Shown in pieces: positions 35,014 through 43,764 of a stretch of DNA of 64,000 nucleotides. Source of the DNA: Cyanobacteria bacterium FACHB-DQ100 (GTDB lineage Bacteria; Cyanobacteriota; Cyanobacteriia; Leptolyngbyales; Leptolyngbyaceae). The notes below the pieces were generated by a model. It was not told where the DNA came from, searched no databases, and saw only the letters and a program-made list of their open reading frames with translations. Both the position numbers and the translations under genes were made by a program. The stretch spans positions 124,001 to 188,000 of the forward strand of contig JACJNW010000041.1 of the NCBI GenBank assembly GCA_014695195.1. The letters are read 5' to 3'. Every line of letters starts with the position of its first letter. The stretch's first letter is position 1.

Positions 35014-35057
35014 TAGGGAGTAAGGGATAAAGATGTCTTGCTACTCCCCACTCCCTA
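35014..35057. repeat. Inverted repeat after the glucosidase gene
   Basis: TAGGGAGT (35014-35021) pairs with ACTCCCTA (35050-35057); a second pairing of GGGAGTA with TACTCCC (35042-35048) is also possible. It lies just after the stop and could form alternative 3' hairpins. The GGGAGT/ACTCCC motif resembles common short cyanobacterial interspersed repeats. Confidence 0.45.
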
Positions 35058-35156
35058 CCCAAATCTTGGAAGCGTTACGTTAAAGACAGTTTCAACTGAG
35101 CGATCGATGATATCAAAGGGTAATATCTCTATACATTTTTTAGTGATTAGAACTCT

Positions 35157-35966
35157 ATGACATTCTCGATCGTGGCATGGGATTTTGAGACACAGATGAC
35201 CGGGATTGCTGTCGCGACGAAACATCTAGCCGTTGGCTCACTGGTGCCGCACGTTAAAGCCTCTGTTGGCGCGATCGCCACCCAAGCACAAACCAATCCT
35301 TTACTCGGAATTCACGGGATTCAGCTTCTAGAGCAACGCATCGCCAGTGAAGGCACAGCCGATGAAATCTCGGTTGAAGACATTATTGACTTACTTCTAG
35401 AAAACGATCCAGAAGCAGACGATCGCCAACTGCATCTTGTGGATCACACCGGACAAACCGCCGCTTGGACAGGATCTCGCTGTGTTGATTGGGCAGGGCA
35501 TTTGACTTTTCCGGGCTTTTCTGTGGCTGGAAATATGCTCGTCGGTGAACAAGTTCTAACCGCAATGGCAGAAGCCTATCAAGCGAAAGCAGGCATGGAA
35601 TTTTCAGAACGATTGCTGCAAGCCCTAGAGGCGGGAGAAAGAGCAGGCGGCGATAAGCGCGGGCGACAATCGGCCGCGATTTATGTGATGAAACAGGATG
35701 TTTATCCGCATTTAGATTTGCGCGTGGATCATCATCATGATCCGATCGCGCAACTCAGATTCCTCTTTGAAGAATCCCGCAAAGACTACTATCAATCTTT
35801 CCGTCAAACGATGCCCTCGCAGTGTCTCCGGACTCATTCGGTCAGAGCGAACCAATTAGCGAAACAAATTCAGGAGGTGATTCTGAAAAAAGCGGCATCG
35901 TCAAAGTTTAAGCCGGACGATCGAGCTTCAGAAGCCACAGGAATCAGCGTTGCGGAATCTCGATAA
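35157..35966 (+). CDS. DUF1028 family protein (Ntn-hydrolase-like)
   Basis: A 269-residue protein beginning MTFSIVAWDFETQMTGIAV, the DUF1028 start, followed by VGAIATQAQTNPLLGIHG, where the family's N-terminal-nucleophile-like fold binds its ligand, and AGERAGGDKRGRQSAAI. Some DUF1028 proteins carry peptidoglycan-binding domains; this one does not. The reaction is unknown in this group. The last 60 residues diverge from the core domain. A strong bidirectional terminator follows. Confidence 0.85.
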   Translation: MTFSIVAWDFETQMTGIAVATKHLAVGSLVPHVKASVGAIATQAQTNPLLGIHGIQLLEQRIASEGTADEISVEDIIDLLLENDPEADDRQLHLVDHTGQTAAWTGSRCVDWAGHLTFPGFSVAGNMLVGEQVLTAMAEAYQAKAGMEFSERLLQALEAGERAGGDKRGRQSAAIYVMKQDVYPHLDLRVDHHHDPIAQLRFLFEESRKDYYQSFRQTMPSQCLRTHSVRANQLAKQIQEVILKKAASSKFKPDDRASEATGISVAESR

Positions 35967-35973
35967 ACACTAA

Positions 35974-36007
35974 AAAACCTCCGAGCTTATTACAACTCGG
36001 AGGTTTT
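35974..36007. terminator. Bidirectional rho-independent terminator
   Basis: AAAACCTCCGAG (35974-35985) pairs perfectly with CTCGGAGGTTTT (35996-36007) around a 10-base loop. A-rich and T-rich flanks on both sides make it usable for the DUF1028 gene on the plus strand and the PRC-barrel gene on the minus strand. Confidence 0.88.
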
Positions 36008-36032
36008 CGTTTAGTCTATCTCAAGCGAGACA

Positions 36033-37013
36033 CTACACCTTGCGGGTCGAAGAATCATCGATCACCGGGCGACCGTCAGTGTTGAGATCCAACTCTTCAC
36101 GGCGGATTTGCTCTTCGCTGTTGACGACATCTTGGTCAACCACTTTCTTCACGCGCACTTCTTCACGTACAAACGCTTCTTTGCGGATGTCCGGCGTTTC
36201 TTCGTAGACTTCCATCCGAGCAACTTCGCCTTCGTGGAACGCAGCTTCACCCACAGGAACTGCAGTCGTATCGGTCGAAGCAACCCGCTCTACAACCACG
36301 CGCTCTTTCTCGATCGGCACACTCACACGAGCCGTTTCGGTTTCAACGTGCTTGCCAACTGTGACTTCGCCTGCTTTCATGCGGCGCTTGTTCGCGATCA
36401 GACGCTCTTCATACAAGCGAATGCGATCGTCATGATGATCCATCTTGTAGAGGTCGCGATCCAGGTCATAGTTGTAGGTGTCTTGGTCGTAGGTCGGGGT
36501 GAAACCTGCGCCCATCGATGAACCCGTGTACGCCATGCCTGCTGCATCTGAATCTAGCGCGGCAGATCCCTCGATCGGGGTGTTCATTGCAGATGTGTCA
36601 ATTGTAGATGCACCCATTGCAGCACTCGTACCCGTAGCACCCGTTGCAGTAGTGCTTGCAGCATCAGAGCGGTAGACGTTACGTACTTGTTCTTCACCGT
36701 GGTAGTCCATTTTCAGGTCATCGGTGAATTCAGGAAGCTGTTCGACTTGTTCTTTCGTTAAACCATTTGCGTAAGCACGATGAGCGCTGTAATCAATTTG
36801 AGCGCGTCCGATCGGCAATAAAACTTTCTTACCAAAGATCCATGCGCCAGTGCTGATGACGAGATAGCGAAAACGTCCATCTTCATCGACTAGAACATCA
36901 TTCACTGAACCAATTTTTTCGTCGCCGTTGTAGAGATCTAAATCCTTGACATCACCACCATCAAAATGGTCCCGATAGTTGGGATCGAATTCCTTGATTT
37001 TGTATAAAGCCAT
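36033..37013 (-). CDS. PRC-barrel plus DUF2382 stress-response protein
   Basis: A 326-residue soluble protein. An N-terminal PRC-barrel (about 1-95, KIGSVNDVLVDEDGRFRYLVI) is followed by a Thr/Ala/Ser-rich linker (about 115-185, with a run of ATGATGTSAAMGAS) and a C-terminal DUF2382/YsnF-like domain (about 198-310, RIRLYEERLIANKRRMKAGEV, then alternating RVSVPIEKERVVVERV). Family knowledge: proteins of this type are induced by osmotic or general stress, with no known catalytic role. Divergent from eda; the 145-base gap is AT-rich (TTATTTTATATGAG before eda). Confidence 0.87.
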   Translation of the reverse strand: MALYKIKEFDPNYRDHFDGGDVKDLDLYNGDEKIGSVNDVLVDEDGRFRYLVISTGAWIFGKKVLLPIGRAQIDYSAHRAYANGLTKEQVEQLPEFTDDLKMDYHGEEQVRNVYRSDAASTTATGATGTSAAMGASTIDTSAMNTPIEGSAALDSDAAGMAYTGSSMGAGFTPTYDQDTYNYDLDRDLYKMDHHDDRIRLYEERLIANKRRMKAGEVTVGKHVETETARVSVPIEKERVVVERVASTDTTAVPVGEAAFHEGEVARMEVYEETPDIRKEAFVREEVRVKKVVDQDVVNSEEQIRREELDLNTDGRPVIDDSSTRKV

Positions 37014-37158
37014 CTTTTTAACTCCAGGATTGGTTACACACTTAGCTTAGGAAGTGGGATATTCTTTTCCCTCTTTCCAACGACCGAATCGACTCAATCT
37101 AATGAGAGAAATCCACTAAAATAATTTCCTTGGAACTAGAAAAAATAGATTATTTTAT

Positions 37159-37815
37159 ATGAGAGATAAAGCTTGGTTAAGTTTGATTAAACAGCAGAGA
37201 GCGATCGCAATTATCCGCGCTCCGAGTTTAAGAATGGGTATGCAAATGGTAAAGACTGCGATCGCAGGCGGCATGACCTTGATCGAGATTTCTTGGAACA
37301 GTGATTGCGCTGCGGAATTAGTCACACATCTGCGATCGAGCTTTCCAAACTGTGTGATCGGAGTCGGTACAATTCTTACAGTAAAAGATTTAAAGAATGC
37401 AATTGCAGCAGGCGCACAATTTGCGTTCACACCCCATATTAATTTTGATTTAATTGCGATCGCAAAGCGTCATGAAATTCCAATCATTCCCGGCGCTTTA
37501 ACTCCGACCGAGATTATGACCGCATGGAATGCGAAAGCCAGTTGTGTCAAGGTTTTTCCAATTCAAGCGGTCGGAAATGCGAATTATCTTGAAGCATTAC
37601 GCGCACCACTCGGACATATTCCGATGATTCCAACTGGAGGGGTAACGATCGAGAATGCTAGCTCAATGATTCAAGCAGGCGCGATCGCGGTTGGAATTGG
37701 TGGAAACTTATTTCCGAAACAAGTTGTTGAATCAGAAAATTGGACGCTGATCGAACAGCAGATCAAAACACTAATGCACAGCTTACAATCTGTAAATAAC
37801 TCAAGTGAGACATAA
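37159..37815 (+). CDS. eda: KDPG/KHG aldolase
   Basis: A 218-residue (beta/alpha)8 aldolase with the catalytic Glu (E43, GMTLIEISWN) and the Schiff-base Lys (K131, ASCVKVFPIQAVGN), plus the PTGGVT phosphate loop. Family knowledge: cleaves 2-keto-3-deoxy-6-phosphogluconate to pyruvate and glyceraldehyde 3-phosphate, or 4-hydroxy-2-oxoglutarate. At the position of the E. coli substrate-binding Arg (motif EVTLR) it has Asn47, so its preferred substrate may differ (inference). It lies three bases before the LprI-like gene. Confidence 0.87.
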   Translation: MRDKAWLSLIKQQRAIAIIRAPSLRMGMQMVKTAIAGGMTLIEISWNSDCAAELVTHLRSSFPNCVIGVGTILTVKDLKNAIAAGAQFAFTPHINFDLIAIAKRHEIPIIPGALTPTEIMTAWNAKASCVKVFPIQAVGNANYLEALRAPLGHIPMIPTGGVTIENASSMIQAGAIAVGIGGNLFPKQVVESENWTLIEQQIKTLMHSLQSVNNSSET

Positions 37816-37818
37816 CTT

Positions 37819-38256
37819 ATGCAATGGGATCAATCTATTTTAGGAATTACAGCTTTGCTGATTGGCAGCGCGATGTATTTAAATGTGCCGACTCAAGCAC
37901 AAAGCAATCGTCCACCAATCGACAATCAACCAAGCAATATCAAAATAGATTGCCAAAATCCTAGAAGTCAGTTTGACCTCAACTTCTGTGCGGCTGAACG
38001 GGTAAAAACCGCCGAGCAGCAACTCAATCAAGCGTATCAGCGAGCGATCGCAAAATTCAAGGGCACTCCCCAAGAAGCCCAACTCATCGCAGCTCAATCC
38101 GCTTGGACTAAATTTCGCGATGCTGACTGTGCCTTCGTGCGCGATCGCTTCAAAGGCGGCTCAATGGCTCCAATGGTCTACTCTAGCTGCATCGCTCGAT
38201 TGAGCCAGCAACGCAGACAAGAGCTTCTGTCTTATCTCACAGAAACGGGACTTTAA
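37819..38256 (+). CDS. LprI/DUF1311-family secreted protein
   Basis: A 145-residue protein with an N-terminal signal-like hydrophobic segment (ILGITALLIGSAMYLNV, about 7-23) ending near AQAQS. The mature part has the LprI-type pattern: DCQNPRSQFDLNFCAAER, a KTAEQQLNQAYQRA helix, AWTKFRDADCAFVRD, and a final Cys in SSCIARL; four Cys suggest two disulfides. Family knowledge: LprI-like domains occur in periplasmic proteins and some inhibit lysozyme. Periplasmic location is likely; function here unknown. It starts three bases after eda. Confidence 0.78.
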   Translation: MQWDQSILGITALLIGSAMYLNVPTQAQSNRPPIDNQPSNIKIDCQNPRSQFDLNFCAAERVKTAEQQLNQAYQRAIAKFKGTPQEAQLIAAQSAWTKFRDADCAFVRDRFKGGSMAPMVYSSCIARLSQQRRQELLSYLTETGL

Positions 38257-38318
38257 CCCCCTCGATCGCGCCACAATCCGTCAAAATGGCAATAGGGAAC
38301 TCACAGGAAGATTTAGGC

Positions 38319-39293
38319 ATGGATATCAAACACGGATTTGTAGGCGCGATCGGCAATACTCCACTGATTCGCCTCAACAGTTTTAGCGATGAAACCGGGT
38401 GCGAAATTCTTGGCAAAGCGGAATTTCTCAATCCCGGTGGCTCCGTCAAAGATCGCGCTGCGCTCTACATCATCGAAGATGCCGAGCGACAAGGCTTACT
38501 CAAACCCGGCGGAACCGTGGTCGAAGGCACAGCAGGCAACACTGGAATCGGACTCGCGCACATCTGCAACGCCAAAGGTTACAAATGCCTGATCATCATT
38601 CCTGAAACCCAGTCTCAAGAAAAGATTGATTTGCTCCGCACTTTAGGCGCAGAAGTTCGCACCGTTCCGGCGGTTCCCTACAAAGATCCGAATAACTATG
38701 TTCGACTGTCGGGCAGAATCGCTTCAGAACTGGAAAACGCGATTTGGGCGAATCAGTTCGATAACTTAGCGAATCGCCGTGCTCACTACGAGACTACTGC
38801 CCCTGAGATGTGGACTCAGACCAACGGCAAAATTGATGCTTGGGTGACAGCCACCGGAACAGGTGGAACTTATGCCGGAGTTGCGCTGTATCTCAAAGAG
38901 CAGAACCCTAATATCAAGTGCGTCCTGGCTGATCCGATGGGTAGCGCTCTCTATAGCTATGTCAAAACCGGAGAGACGAAATCCGAAGGCAATTCAGTCA
39001 CAGAAGGAATCGGCAACAGTCGCGTCACTGCCAACATGGAAGGCGCACCCGCAGATGATGCCATTCGGGTAGACGATCGAGATGCCATCCGCGTCCTGTA
39101 CCAACTGCTCGAAAAAGACGGTCTATTTATGGGCGGTTCTGTCGGAATCAACGTTGCAGCGGCAGTTGCCCTAGCAAAACAAATGGGAGCAGGACATACG
39201 ATCGTCACCATTCTCTGTGATGGCGGCAGTCGTTATCAATCGAAGTTATTCAATCGAGACTGGTTAGCGGCAAAAGGACTGCTACCAGATTAA
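38319..39293 (+). CDS. cysK: Cysteine synthase A (O-acetylserine sulfhydrylase)
   Basis: A 324-residue PLP enzyme from the ATG at 38319 (MDIKHGFVGAIGNTPLIRL), preferred to one 33 bases upstream because it matches the family start and has AGGAAG upstream. The PLP Lys lies in NPGGSVKDRAA and the substrate loop in EGTAGNTGIG. It makes cysteine from O-acetylserine and sulfide. A small ferredoxin-like gene starts four bases after its stop. Confidence 0.93.
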   Translation: MDIKHGFVGAIGNTPLIRLNSFSDETGCEILGKAEFLNPGGSVKDRAALYIIEDAERQGLLKPGGTVVEGTAGNTGIGLAHICNAKGYKCLIIIPETQSQEKIDLLRTLGAEVRTVPAVPYKDPNNYVRLSGRIASELENAIWANQFDNLANRRAHYETTAPEMWTQTNGKIDAWVTATGTGGTYAGVALYLKEQNPNIKCVLADPMGSALYSYVKTGETKSEGNSVTEGIGNSRVTANMEGAPADDAIRVDDRDAIRVLYQLLEKDGLFMGGSVGINVAAAVALAKQMGAGHTIVTILCDGGSRYQSKLFNRDWLAAKGLLPD

Positions 39294-39297
39294 TCGA

Positions 39298-39573
39298 ATG
39301 ATCACGGTCAGAGTTTGCCAGAACAAGGCTTGTCGCAAACAGGGCGCAGCAAAGGTACTCAAAGCCTTTCAAACGCTTGCGCCTGATGATGCCGCGATCG
39401 AGCCTTCCCAATGTTTGGGTCAATGTGGCAATGGCGCAATGGTACTCGTTTTACCGGACGAGATCTGGTACTGTCGCGTTCTGCCCGAAGAAGTGGATGC
39501 GATCGTCGATCGGCACTTGATTCAAGGACAGCCGATCAAAGCCATGCTTTACCGCAAATTCCATCCGAACTAA
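39298..39573 (+). CDS. Small thioredoxin-like [2Fe-2S] ferredoxin domain protein
   Basis: A 91-residue protein with the thioredoxin-like ferredoxin pattern: CQNKAC near the N-terminus (residues 7 and 12) and CLGQC (about residues 39-43). Four Cys can hold a [2Fe-2S] cluster. Family knowledge: short electron carriers often next to redox or sulfur-assimilation genes. Its position four bases after cysK suggests co-transcription; the redox partner is unknown. The stop overlaps the convergent Uma2 gene by four bases. Confidence 0.85.
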   Translation: MITVRVCQNKACRKQGAAKVLKAFQTLAPDDAAIEPSQCLGQCGNGAMVLVLPDEIWYCRVLPEEVDAIVDRHLIQGQPIKAMLYRKFHPN

Positions 39574-40292
39574 ATCTCATCCGGGTTAATTCCTAATTCT
39601 CGTAATCGCGCTGCTAGACGATCGGCTTTCTGGCGTTCCGCTTCGGCTCTTTGGAATTCTAGAACCTTACCTTCGGCTCCGGTTGGGATGACTTGCTGAT
39701 CACGATCGCACCATCGCAACCAAATTCCACTCACCGCTTCAAACTCTCCTTGCCAAACGGTTAATCCCAAACCTACAGTAGGCAGCCAAAACGGTTGTGA
39801 CAGCTCAACATACTGCCCAAATGATAGACCCCAGACTCGAAGCAGTTGCCCATTCATCTCGTCTGGTCGCTGAAGTTGCTTGAGCGGATCAAAGACGGCA
39901 TAGTAAGGGACACCAATCCGCGCATACAGATCTTTCTTTTTGCCTAATTCGTTTCCTTCGCGGTTGGAAACAATCTCAATACAAACATCTGGGAATTTGC
40001 CAAACTCCCAGACAAAATAAGAGCGATTCTGCTTTTTGCTCCAGTCGGTCGGCATTTCGACCCCTAAGCTGAGGAAGGCATCCGGGACGATCGGATCTTG
40101 CTTCGTAGTGTAAAATAACCCAACATTTGCATCTGCAACGAACGGCAGGTTCTCCAACCAAGATGTGTAGAGTGGTTCAACGAGTAGCCTTTGTTGTTTC
40201 GCACTTTGAAAATTGTCCACAGGCGTATCGTTCTCGGTGACAATGTGGCTAATGTCGGGCGCAACGAATTCCCCGATATATTGCTGAGTCAT
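39570..40292 (-). CDS. Uma2-family (DUF820) putative restriction-like endonuclease
   Basis: A 240-residue protein of the Uma2 group, heavily expanded in cyanobacteria. The PD-(D/E)XK-type core is visible as VPDAFLSLG (about 73-81), PDVCIEIVSNREGNELGKK (about 101-119) and YAVFDPLKQ. A C-terminal charged coiled coil (AEAERQKADRLAARLREL) ends GINPDEI, the usual Uma2 tail. Predicted DNA endonuclease; biological role not established. It has a likely degenerate relative at 56435-56683. Confidence 0.87.
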   Translation of the reverse strand: MTQQYIGEFVAPDISHIVTENDTPVDNFQSAKQQRLLVEPLYTSWLENLPFVADANVGLFYTTKQDPIVPDAFLSLGVEMPTDWSKKQNRSYFVWEFGKFPDVCIEIVSNREGNELGKKKDLYARIGVPYYAVFDPLKQLQRPDEMNGQLLRVWGLSFGQYVELSQPFWLPTVGLGLTVWQGEFEAVSGIWLRWCDRDQQVIPTGAEGKVLEFQRAEAERQKADRLAARLRELGINPDEI

Positions 40293-40322
40293 AGTCCGAA
40301 GTCCAAACCCTACACTTTATTA

Positions 40323-40646
40323 TCACAGTATTCCTGTATTCAGGTTCGCGCTGCAAATCATGTCGATCGCTTGATCGGCCGTGATCAGACGCTTCAATAC
40401 CACCTGTCTGATCGCGCCCGATTCGACTGCGGGAGTTGGCTTCACTTCCACCATCAGCACCGCATCTTCGACCCGATAGAGTCGCAGCTTCTCGCCGTTT
40501 TCCCAAATGTACAATTCCAACTGCTCGATCTGGGGCTTCCGTCTCCAAGCGACCTCATTCCACAAGCCGCCCAACTCCCAGACTCGACCGACACTCCAGC
40601 CTTCAGACAGAAAGAAATACTTCACTACCTTCACCAGTTCAGCCAT
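40323..40646 (-). CDS. Conserved cyanobacterial hypothetical protein
   Basis: A 107-residue soluble protein I do not recognise. It is rich in aromatic residues (VGRVWELGGLWNEVAWRRKP) with an alternating beta pattern through LRLYRVEDAVLMVEVKP, and an even mix of charge. No signal peptide, Cys motif or membrane helix. It lies 30 bases upstream of the Uma2 gene on the same strand and could share its transcript. Support comes from regular codon use and the defined start and stop. Confidence 0.55.
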   Translation of the reverse strand: MAELVKVVKYFFLSEGWSVGRVWELGGLWNEVAWRRKPQIEQLELYIWENGEKLRLYRVEDAVLMVEVKPTPAVESGAIRQVVLKRLITADQAIDMICSANLNTGIL

Positions 40647-40757
40647 GCTGCTAACCCTAGCGCGAAAGTAGCTCGATCGCGTTCAATTTAACCAAGTTTT
40701 CCAGCCTCGTTCGGGTGCTGATTTAAATCCTTGCTCAACACCCGAAGTTCGATCGAT

Positions 40758-41297
40758 TCATTTCCAAGCCCGTTGCTGATAGTTTTGCTTACAAACATTC
40801 AAAATTCGCTGATCGTTTTCGCTGACCTTGGAAATGCGATGGTAGCCTTCCAGACCGACCGGCGCGATCGTGGGATTTCCACGGGATGCAACAGAATCAT
40901 TGCGCTCGGTTGCAATGACGTAGGGATTTTCGTCACGATCGTAGCTGTTGATCACGGTGAGCGAAACTTTATCGGGTTCAACGCTACCATAGGTGCAATC
41001 GAACGACGATCGCGGCATATACAGCGCACCGACTAACTTACCTTGTCGTGCTTCAAATACAAAATAGCCCTGCCCGATCTGATCGGGTTCTGCGGATTGC
41101 CCGTAAAGGTAGACTCCATCCGGCAATGTGGTTTTCTGTGTGGTTGCTTGAGCAACTGCGTTTTTCGCCAGAGTGCGGGGAGCTGCTTGAGCAGGAGCAT
41201 TCGTCGCCACCAAGCTAGTGAGCGCAAGCGAAAAACCTGCGATCATCGGGGCTGCCTGTTTAACAGGGGCGAGGAGGTAAGTCTTCAATGCTTTCAT
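40758..41297 (-). CDS. Secreted protein of unknown function
   Basis: A 179-residue protein starting MKALKTYLLAPVKQAAPM, with a typical signal peptide (hydrophobic IAGFSLALTSLVATNA, cleavage near AQAAP). GAGG lies eight bases before the ATG, favouring this start over one five codons upstream. The mature domain begins TLPDGVYLYGQSAEPDQIG, carries a Cys pair (SFDCTYG and LNVCKQN), and ends QNYQQRAWK. The pattern is seen in cyanobacterial periplasmic or extracellular proteins without known activity. Confidence 0.72.
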   Translation of the reverse strand: MKALKTYLLAPVKQAAPMIAGFSLALTSLVATNAPAQAAPRTLAKNAVAQATTQKTTLPDGVYLYGQSAEPDQIGQGYFVFEARQGKLVGALYMPRSSFDCTYGSVEPDKVSLTVINSYDRDENPYVIATERNDSVASRGNPTIAPVGLEGYHRISKVSENDQRILNVCKQNYQQRAWK

Positions 41298-41956
41298 GGA
41301 ATGCCCTCTCATAAATAAAGTCTTTAGCGGGGGTTGAATAAAAAGTGTTGTAATACCCTGATTTCACCAGGGGGCTAGTGAACAGTATCCAACACCGTCT
41401 TTGTACTGCTACTCTCTCTGAGGATGTGATTTCGGAAAACGAAATGCAGAGATTTTGAAAAATGCCTCAGCCAAGTACGTAGTAGGGATGCGAGCAAGAA
41501 AGAGCCATTGAAAAAGCAGTGCAACTCTGTTGTGAAGAATCTTCAACAAGCGTTACACCTTGCCTTGCTTAACTATCAAATCATCTGTTGAGAGCCGTCG
41601 GATTTGATAGAGTGACAGTCTAAAATTTGGCAGTTGAGGTAGGTCGATCGCAACCTGTTTGAAGGGCTGAAATGCCTTACTTGCCCCAATTCACCGCGCT
41701 TTAGAGCAGCATCATGCTTAACTTACCATGCCTGATCCAAGCAATTTGCGTTTGCAACAATGATTAATCTCAGATTTGCTTGCCTAGAAAGCAACATCAA
41801 ATGAATGTTGTCCCACCGTGAAATCTTACCCATTGGCGATGTAGGCACTTCGCTACATCAGACGGATTCACGCCTCTACATTTTCTAAATGCAAGAAAGC
41901 CTGATCGATAGGATAACCTTGCTCGATCAGGCTTTCGTTGACTTGTCATTATGAAT
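41298..41956. other. 659-base intergenic region
   Basis: Both neighbours are on the minus strand, so this region holds the promoter of the secreted-protein gene (to the left) and the 3' end of the GH57 gene (to the right). The only clear structures are a small CCCTG/CAGGG hairpin (41356-41372) and the 14-base GH57 terminator at 41895-41936. No small frame with a convincing ribosome-binding site is seen. The middle (41400-41860) shows nothing I can name. Confidence 0.4.
41895..41936 (-). terminator. Terminator hairpin of the GH57 branching-type gene
   Basis: GAAAGCCTGATCGA (41895-41908) pairs perfectly with TCGATCAGGCTTTC (41923-41936) around a 14-base loop. It lies 20 bases past the stop of the GH57 gene; the minus-strand flank after it is only moderately T-rich. 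Confidence 0.75.
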
Positions 41957-43546
41957 TTAAAGTGGACGATAAACGCGGTAGTTGATGTCCGGGAAAATGT
42001 TGTCGATCGCTTCCACCTTCTCAATCCAACCAGAATCTACTTTGCCGTGATTCAGGTCTTCATAGAGTTTGTTGAAGCGCATCAGGTGCGATCGAGTTCT
42101 TCTAATCGCATACGGAACCATTGTTCCGGTTCGCATGATAAATGCCCAGTCGGAAGATTGCGCTAACAAGAGTTCTCGCGCCGCTTGGTTGAGTGCTCGC
42201 CACTCCAACTCGTCTGCGGGTTCCCGTTTTGCAAGGTCAATCATGCGTTCTGCGGCTTTGTGCAGATGCGGATAAATCCACGCATTCGTTTCATTCAGCC
42301 AATACTCGTGGAAGCCCTTGTAGCCCCAGCTCGATTGCGACGGGCGACACACTTGCTGAGTCGGGTGCTTTCTCAGATAGTCCGCTAAGTGCGTCATTTC
42401 AAAGGTGTCTTGATCAAACCAGGCTTTGCGGAATAGGTAATCGATAAACCAGGGGCCTTCGTACCACCAGTGACCAAAGAGTTCGGCATCATAAGGGGAA
42501 ACGACGATCGGCGGGCGGTGCATAATGCCAAACAAATGCTCAACCTGGCGTTCCCGGTTGTAGACAAAGTTGGCGGCATGTTCAGTTGTCTTTTCCCGCG
42601 CCCAGTACGGATCATAAAGCTGCTTATCACCCAGCCCTAACCCTTTACCCGTAATTTTGTGATACTTGATGCCCACATTCTTGCGCTGACCATTGGGCAT
42701 GACATACGGCTTGATGTATTCGTAGTCTGCATCCCAGCCTAAATCGCGATAGAACTCGCGGTATTCAACCGCTCCTGGATACCCAACTTCTGATGACCAA
42801 ACCTGCTGAGACGATTCATGATCGCGCCCGAATGCAGCCACACCAGGTTCTGTGAAAATTGGGGCATAACTTCCATACCGGGGGCGAGGACGCGCGTAGA
42901 GAATGCCATGTCCATCGGTGAGGAAGTAGCGCAGTCCCGCATCGGCTAACATCCGTTCAACTCCTTCGTAGTAGGCGCATTCGGGGAGCCAGATTCCTTT
43001 GGCGGGACGACCAAAGGTTTTTTCGTAATGTTCGCAGGCAACTTGGATCTGTGCCCAGACTGCTTGCGGATACATTTTCATCAGGGGCAGATAGCCATGA
43101 GTTGCCCCGCAAGTAATGATTTCGAGGTTGTTCGAGTCGAGAAACTGTTTGAAGGCAGTGATGAGGTTGCGATCGTACTTTTCCCAAGTATTGCGAACCG
43201 CATTGAATTCTTTGGCGTTGTGTTCTGCCAGATACTTCATGTGCCCAGAGTGAGCATGACGCTCAACCTCTAGTTCTGCCAGTTCTTCGAGTTGGGCGAG
43301 ATGCTCATCGTAGCGCTCTTGCAGAAGTGGGTCTGCCAGCATCGAACACAACGGCGGGGTCATGCTCATGGTGATTTTGAAGTCTACCCCGTCGCGCTTT
43401 AACCCTTCAAAGACCTGAATTAGCGGAATGTAGGTTTCGGTAATCGCCTCGTAAAGCCATTCTTCTTCTAAAACGTAATCGCTTTCTGGGTGACGCACAA
43501 ACGGTAAATGAGCGTGAAGTACGAGGGCAACATATCCGATACTCAT
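41957..43546 (-). CDS. Family GH57 1,4-alpha-glucan branching enzyme-like
   Basis: A 529-residue GH57 enzyme starting MSIGYVALVLHAHLPFVRHP. The nucleophile Glu lies in GIWLPECAYYEGVE and the acid/base Asp in SPYDAELFGHWWYEGP, both as in GH57 branching enzymes (TK1436/Thermus type); the N-terminal HAHLPFVRHPE motif is typical as well. It would form alpha-1,6 branches in glycogen. A C-terminal helical region (about 410-529) also matches this subgroup. Cyanobacteria usually have a separate GH13 branching enzyme, so the physiological role may be partial. Confidence 0.87.
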   Translation of the reverse strand: MSIGYVALVLHAHLPFVRHPESDYVLEEEWLYEAITETYIPLIQVFEGLKRDGVDFKITMSMTPPLCSMLADPLLQERYDEHLAQLEELAELEVERHAHSGHMKYLAEHNAKEFNAVRNTWEKYDRNLITAFKQFLDSNNLEIITCGATHGYLPLMKMYPQAVWAQIQVACEHYEKTFGRPAKGIWLPECAYYEGVERMLADAGLRYFLTDGHGILYARPRPRYGSYAPIFTEPGVAAFGRDHESSQQVWSSEVGYPGAVEYREFYRDLGWDADYEYIKPYVMPNGQRKNVGIKYHKITGKGLGLGDKQLYDPYWAREKTTEHAANFVYNRERQVEHLFGIMHRPPIVVSPYDAELFGHWWYEGPWFIDYLFRKAWFDQDTFEMTHLADYLRKHPTQQVCRPSQSSWGYKGFHEYWLNETNAWIYPHLHKAAERMIDLAKREPADELEWRALNQAARELLLAQSSDWAFIMRTGTMVPYAIRRTRSHLMRFNKLYEDLNHGKVDSGWIEKVEAIDNIFPDINYRVYRPL

Positions 43547-43675
43547 AGAACTTTTTATCCGTAAGTGGACTGGGATCAGTTGCCAAAATTGTAAAGCAAA
43601 ATTGTAGCCAATATAGTGAAATTCAAAACGGTAATTTGCTGCCGTTAGTGCTGGAAATTCTGGATGCCAAAAACA

Positions 43676-43707
43676 ATCCTTCCTCCAGCTTTAGCCAAAG
43701 GAAGGAT
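43676..43707 (-). other. Small hairpin downstream of the repeat-protein gene
   Basis: ATCCTTCCT (43676-43684) pairs with AGGAAGGAT (43699-43707). It lies 58 bases past the repeat-protein stop on the minus strand and may be its terminator; there is no marked T-run. Confidence 0.4.
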
Positions 43708-43764
43708 GAGATGATTTTATGCGGCGGTCTTGCGTTGCCCTTGGGCTAAGCGAAGCCTTCGTAA

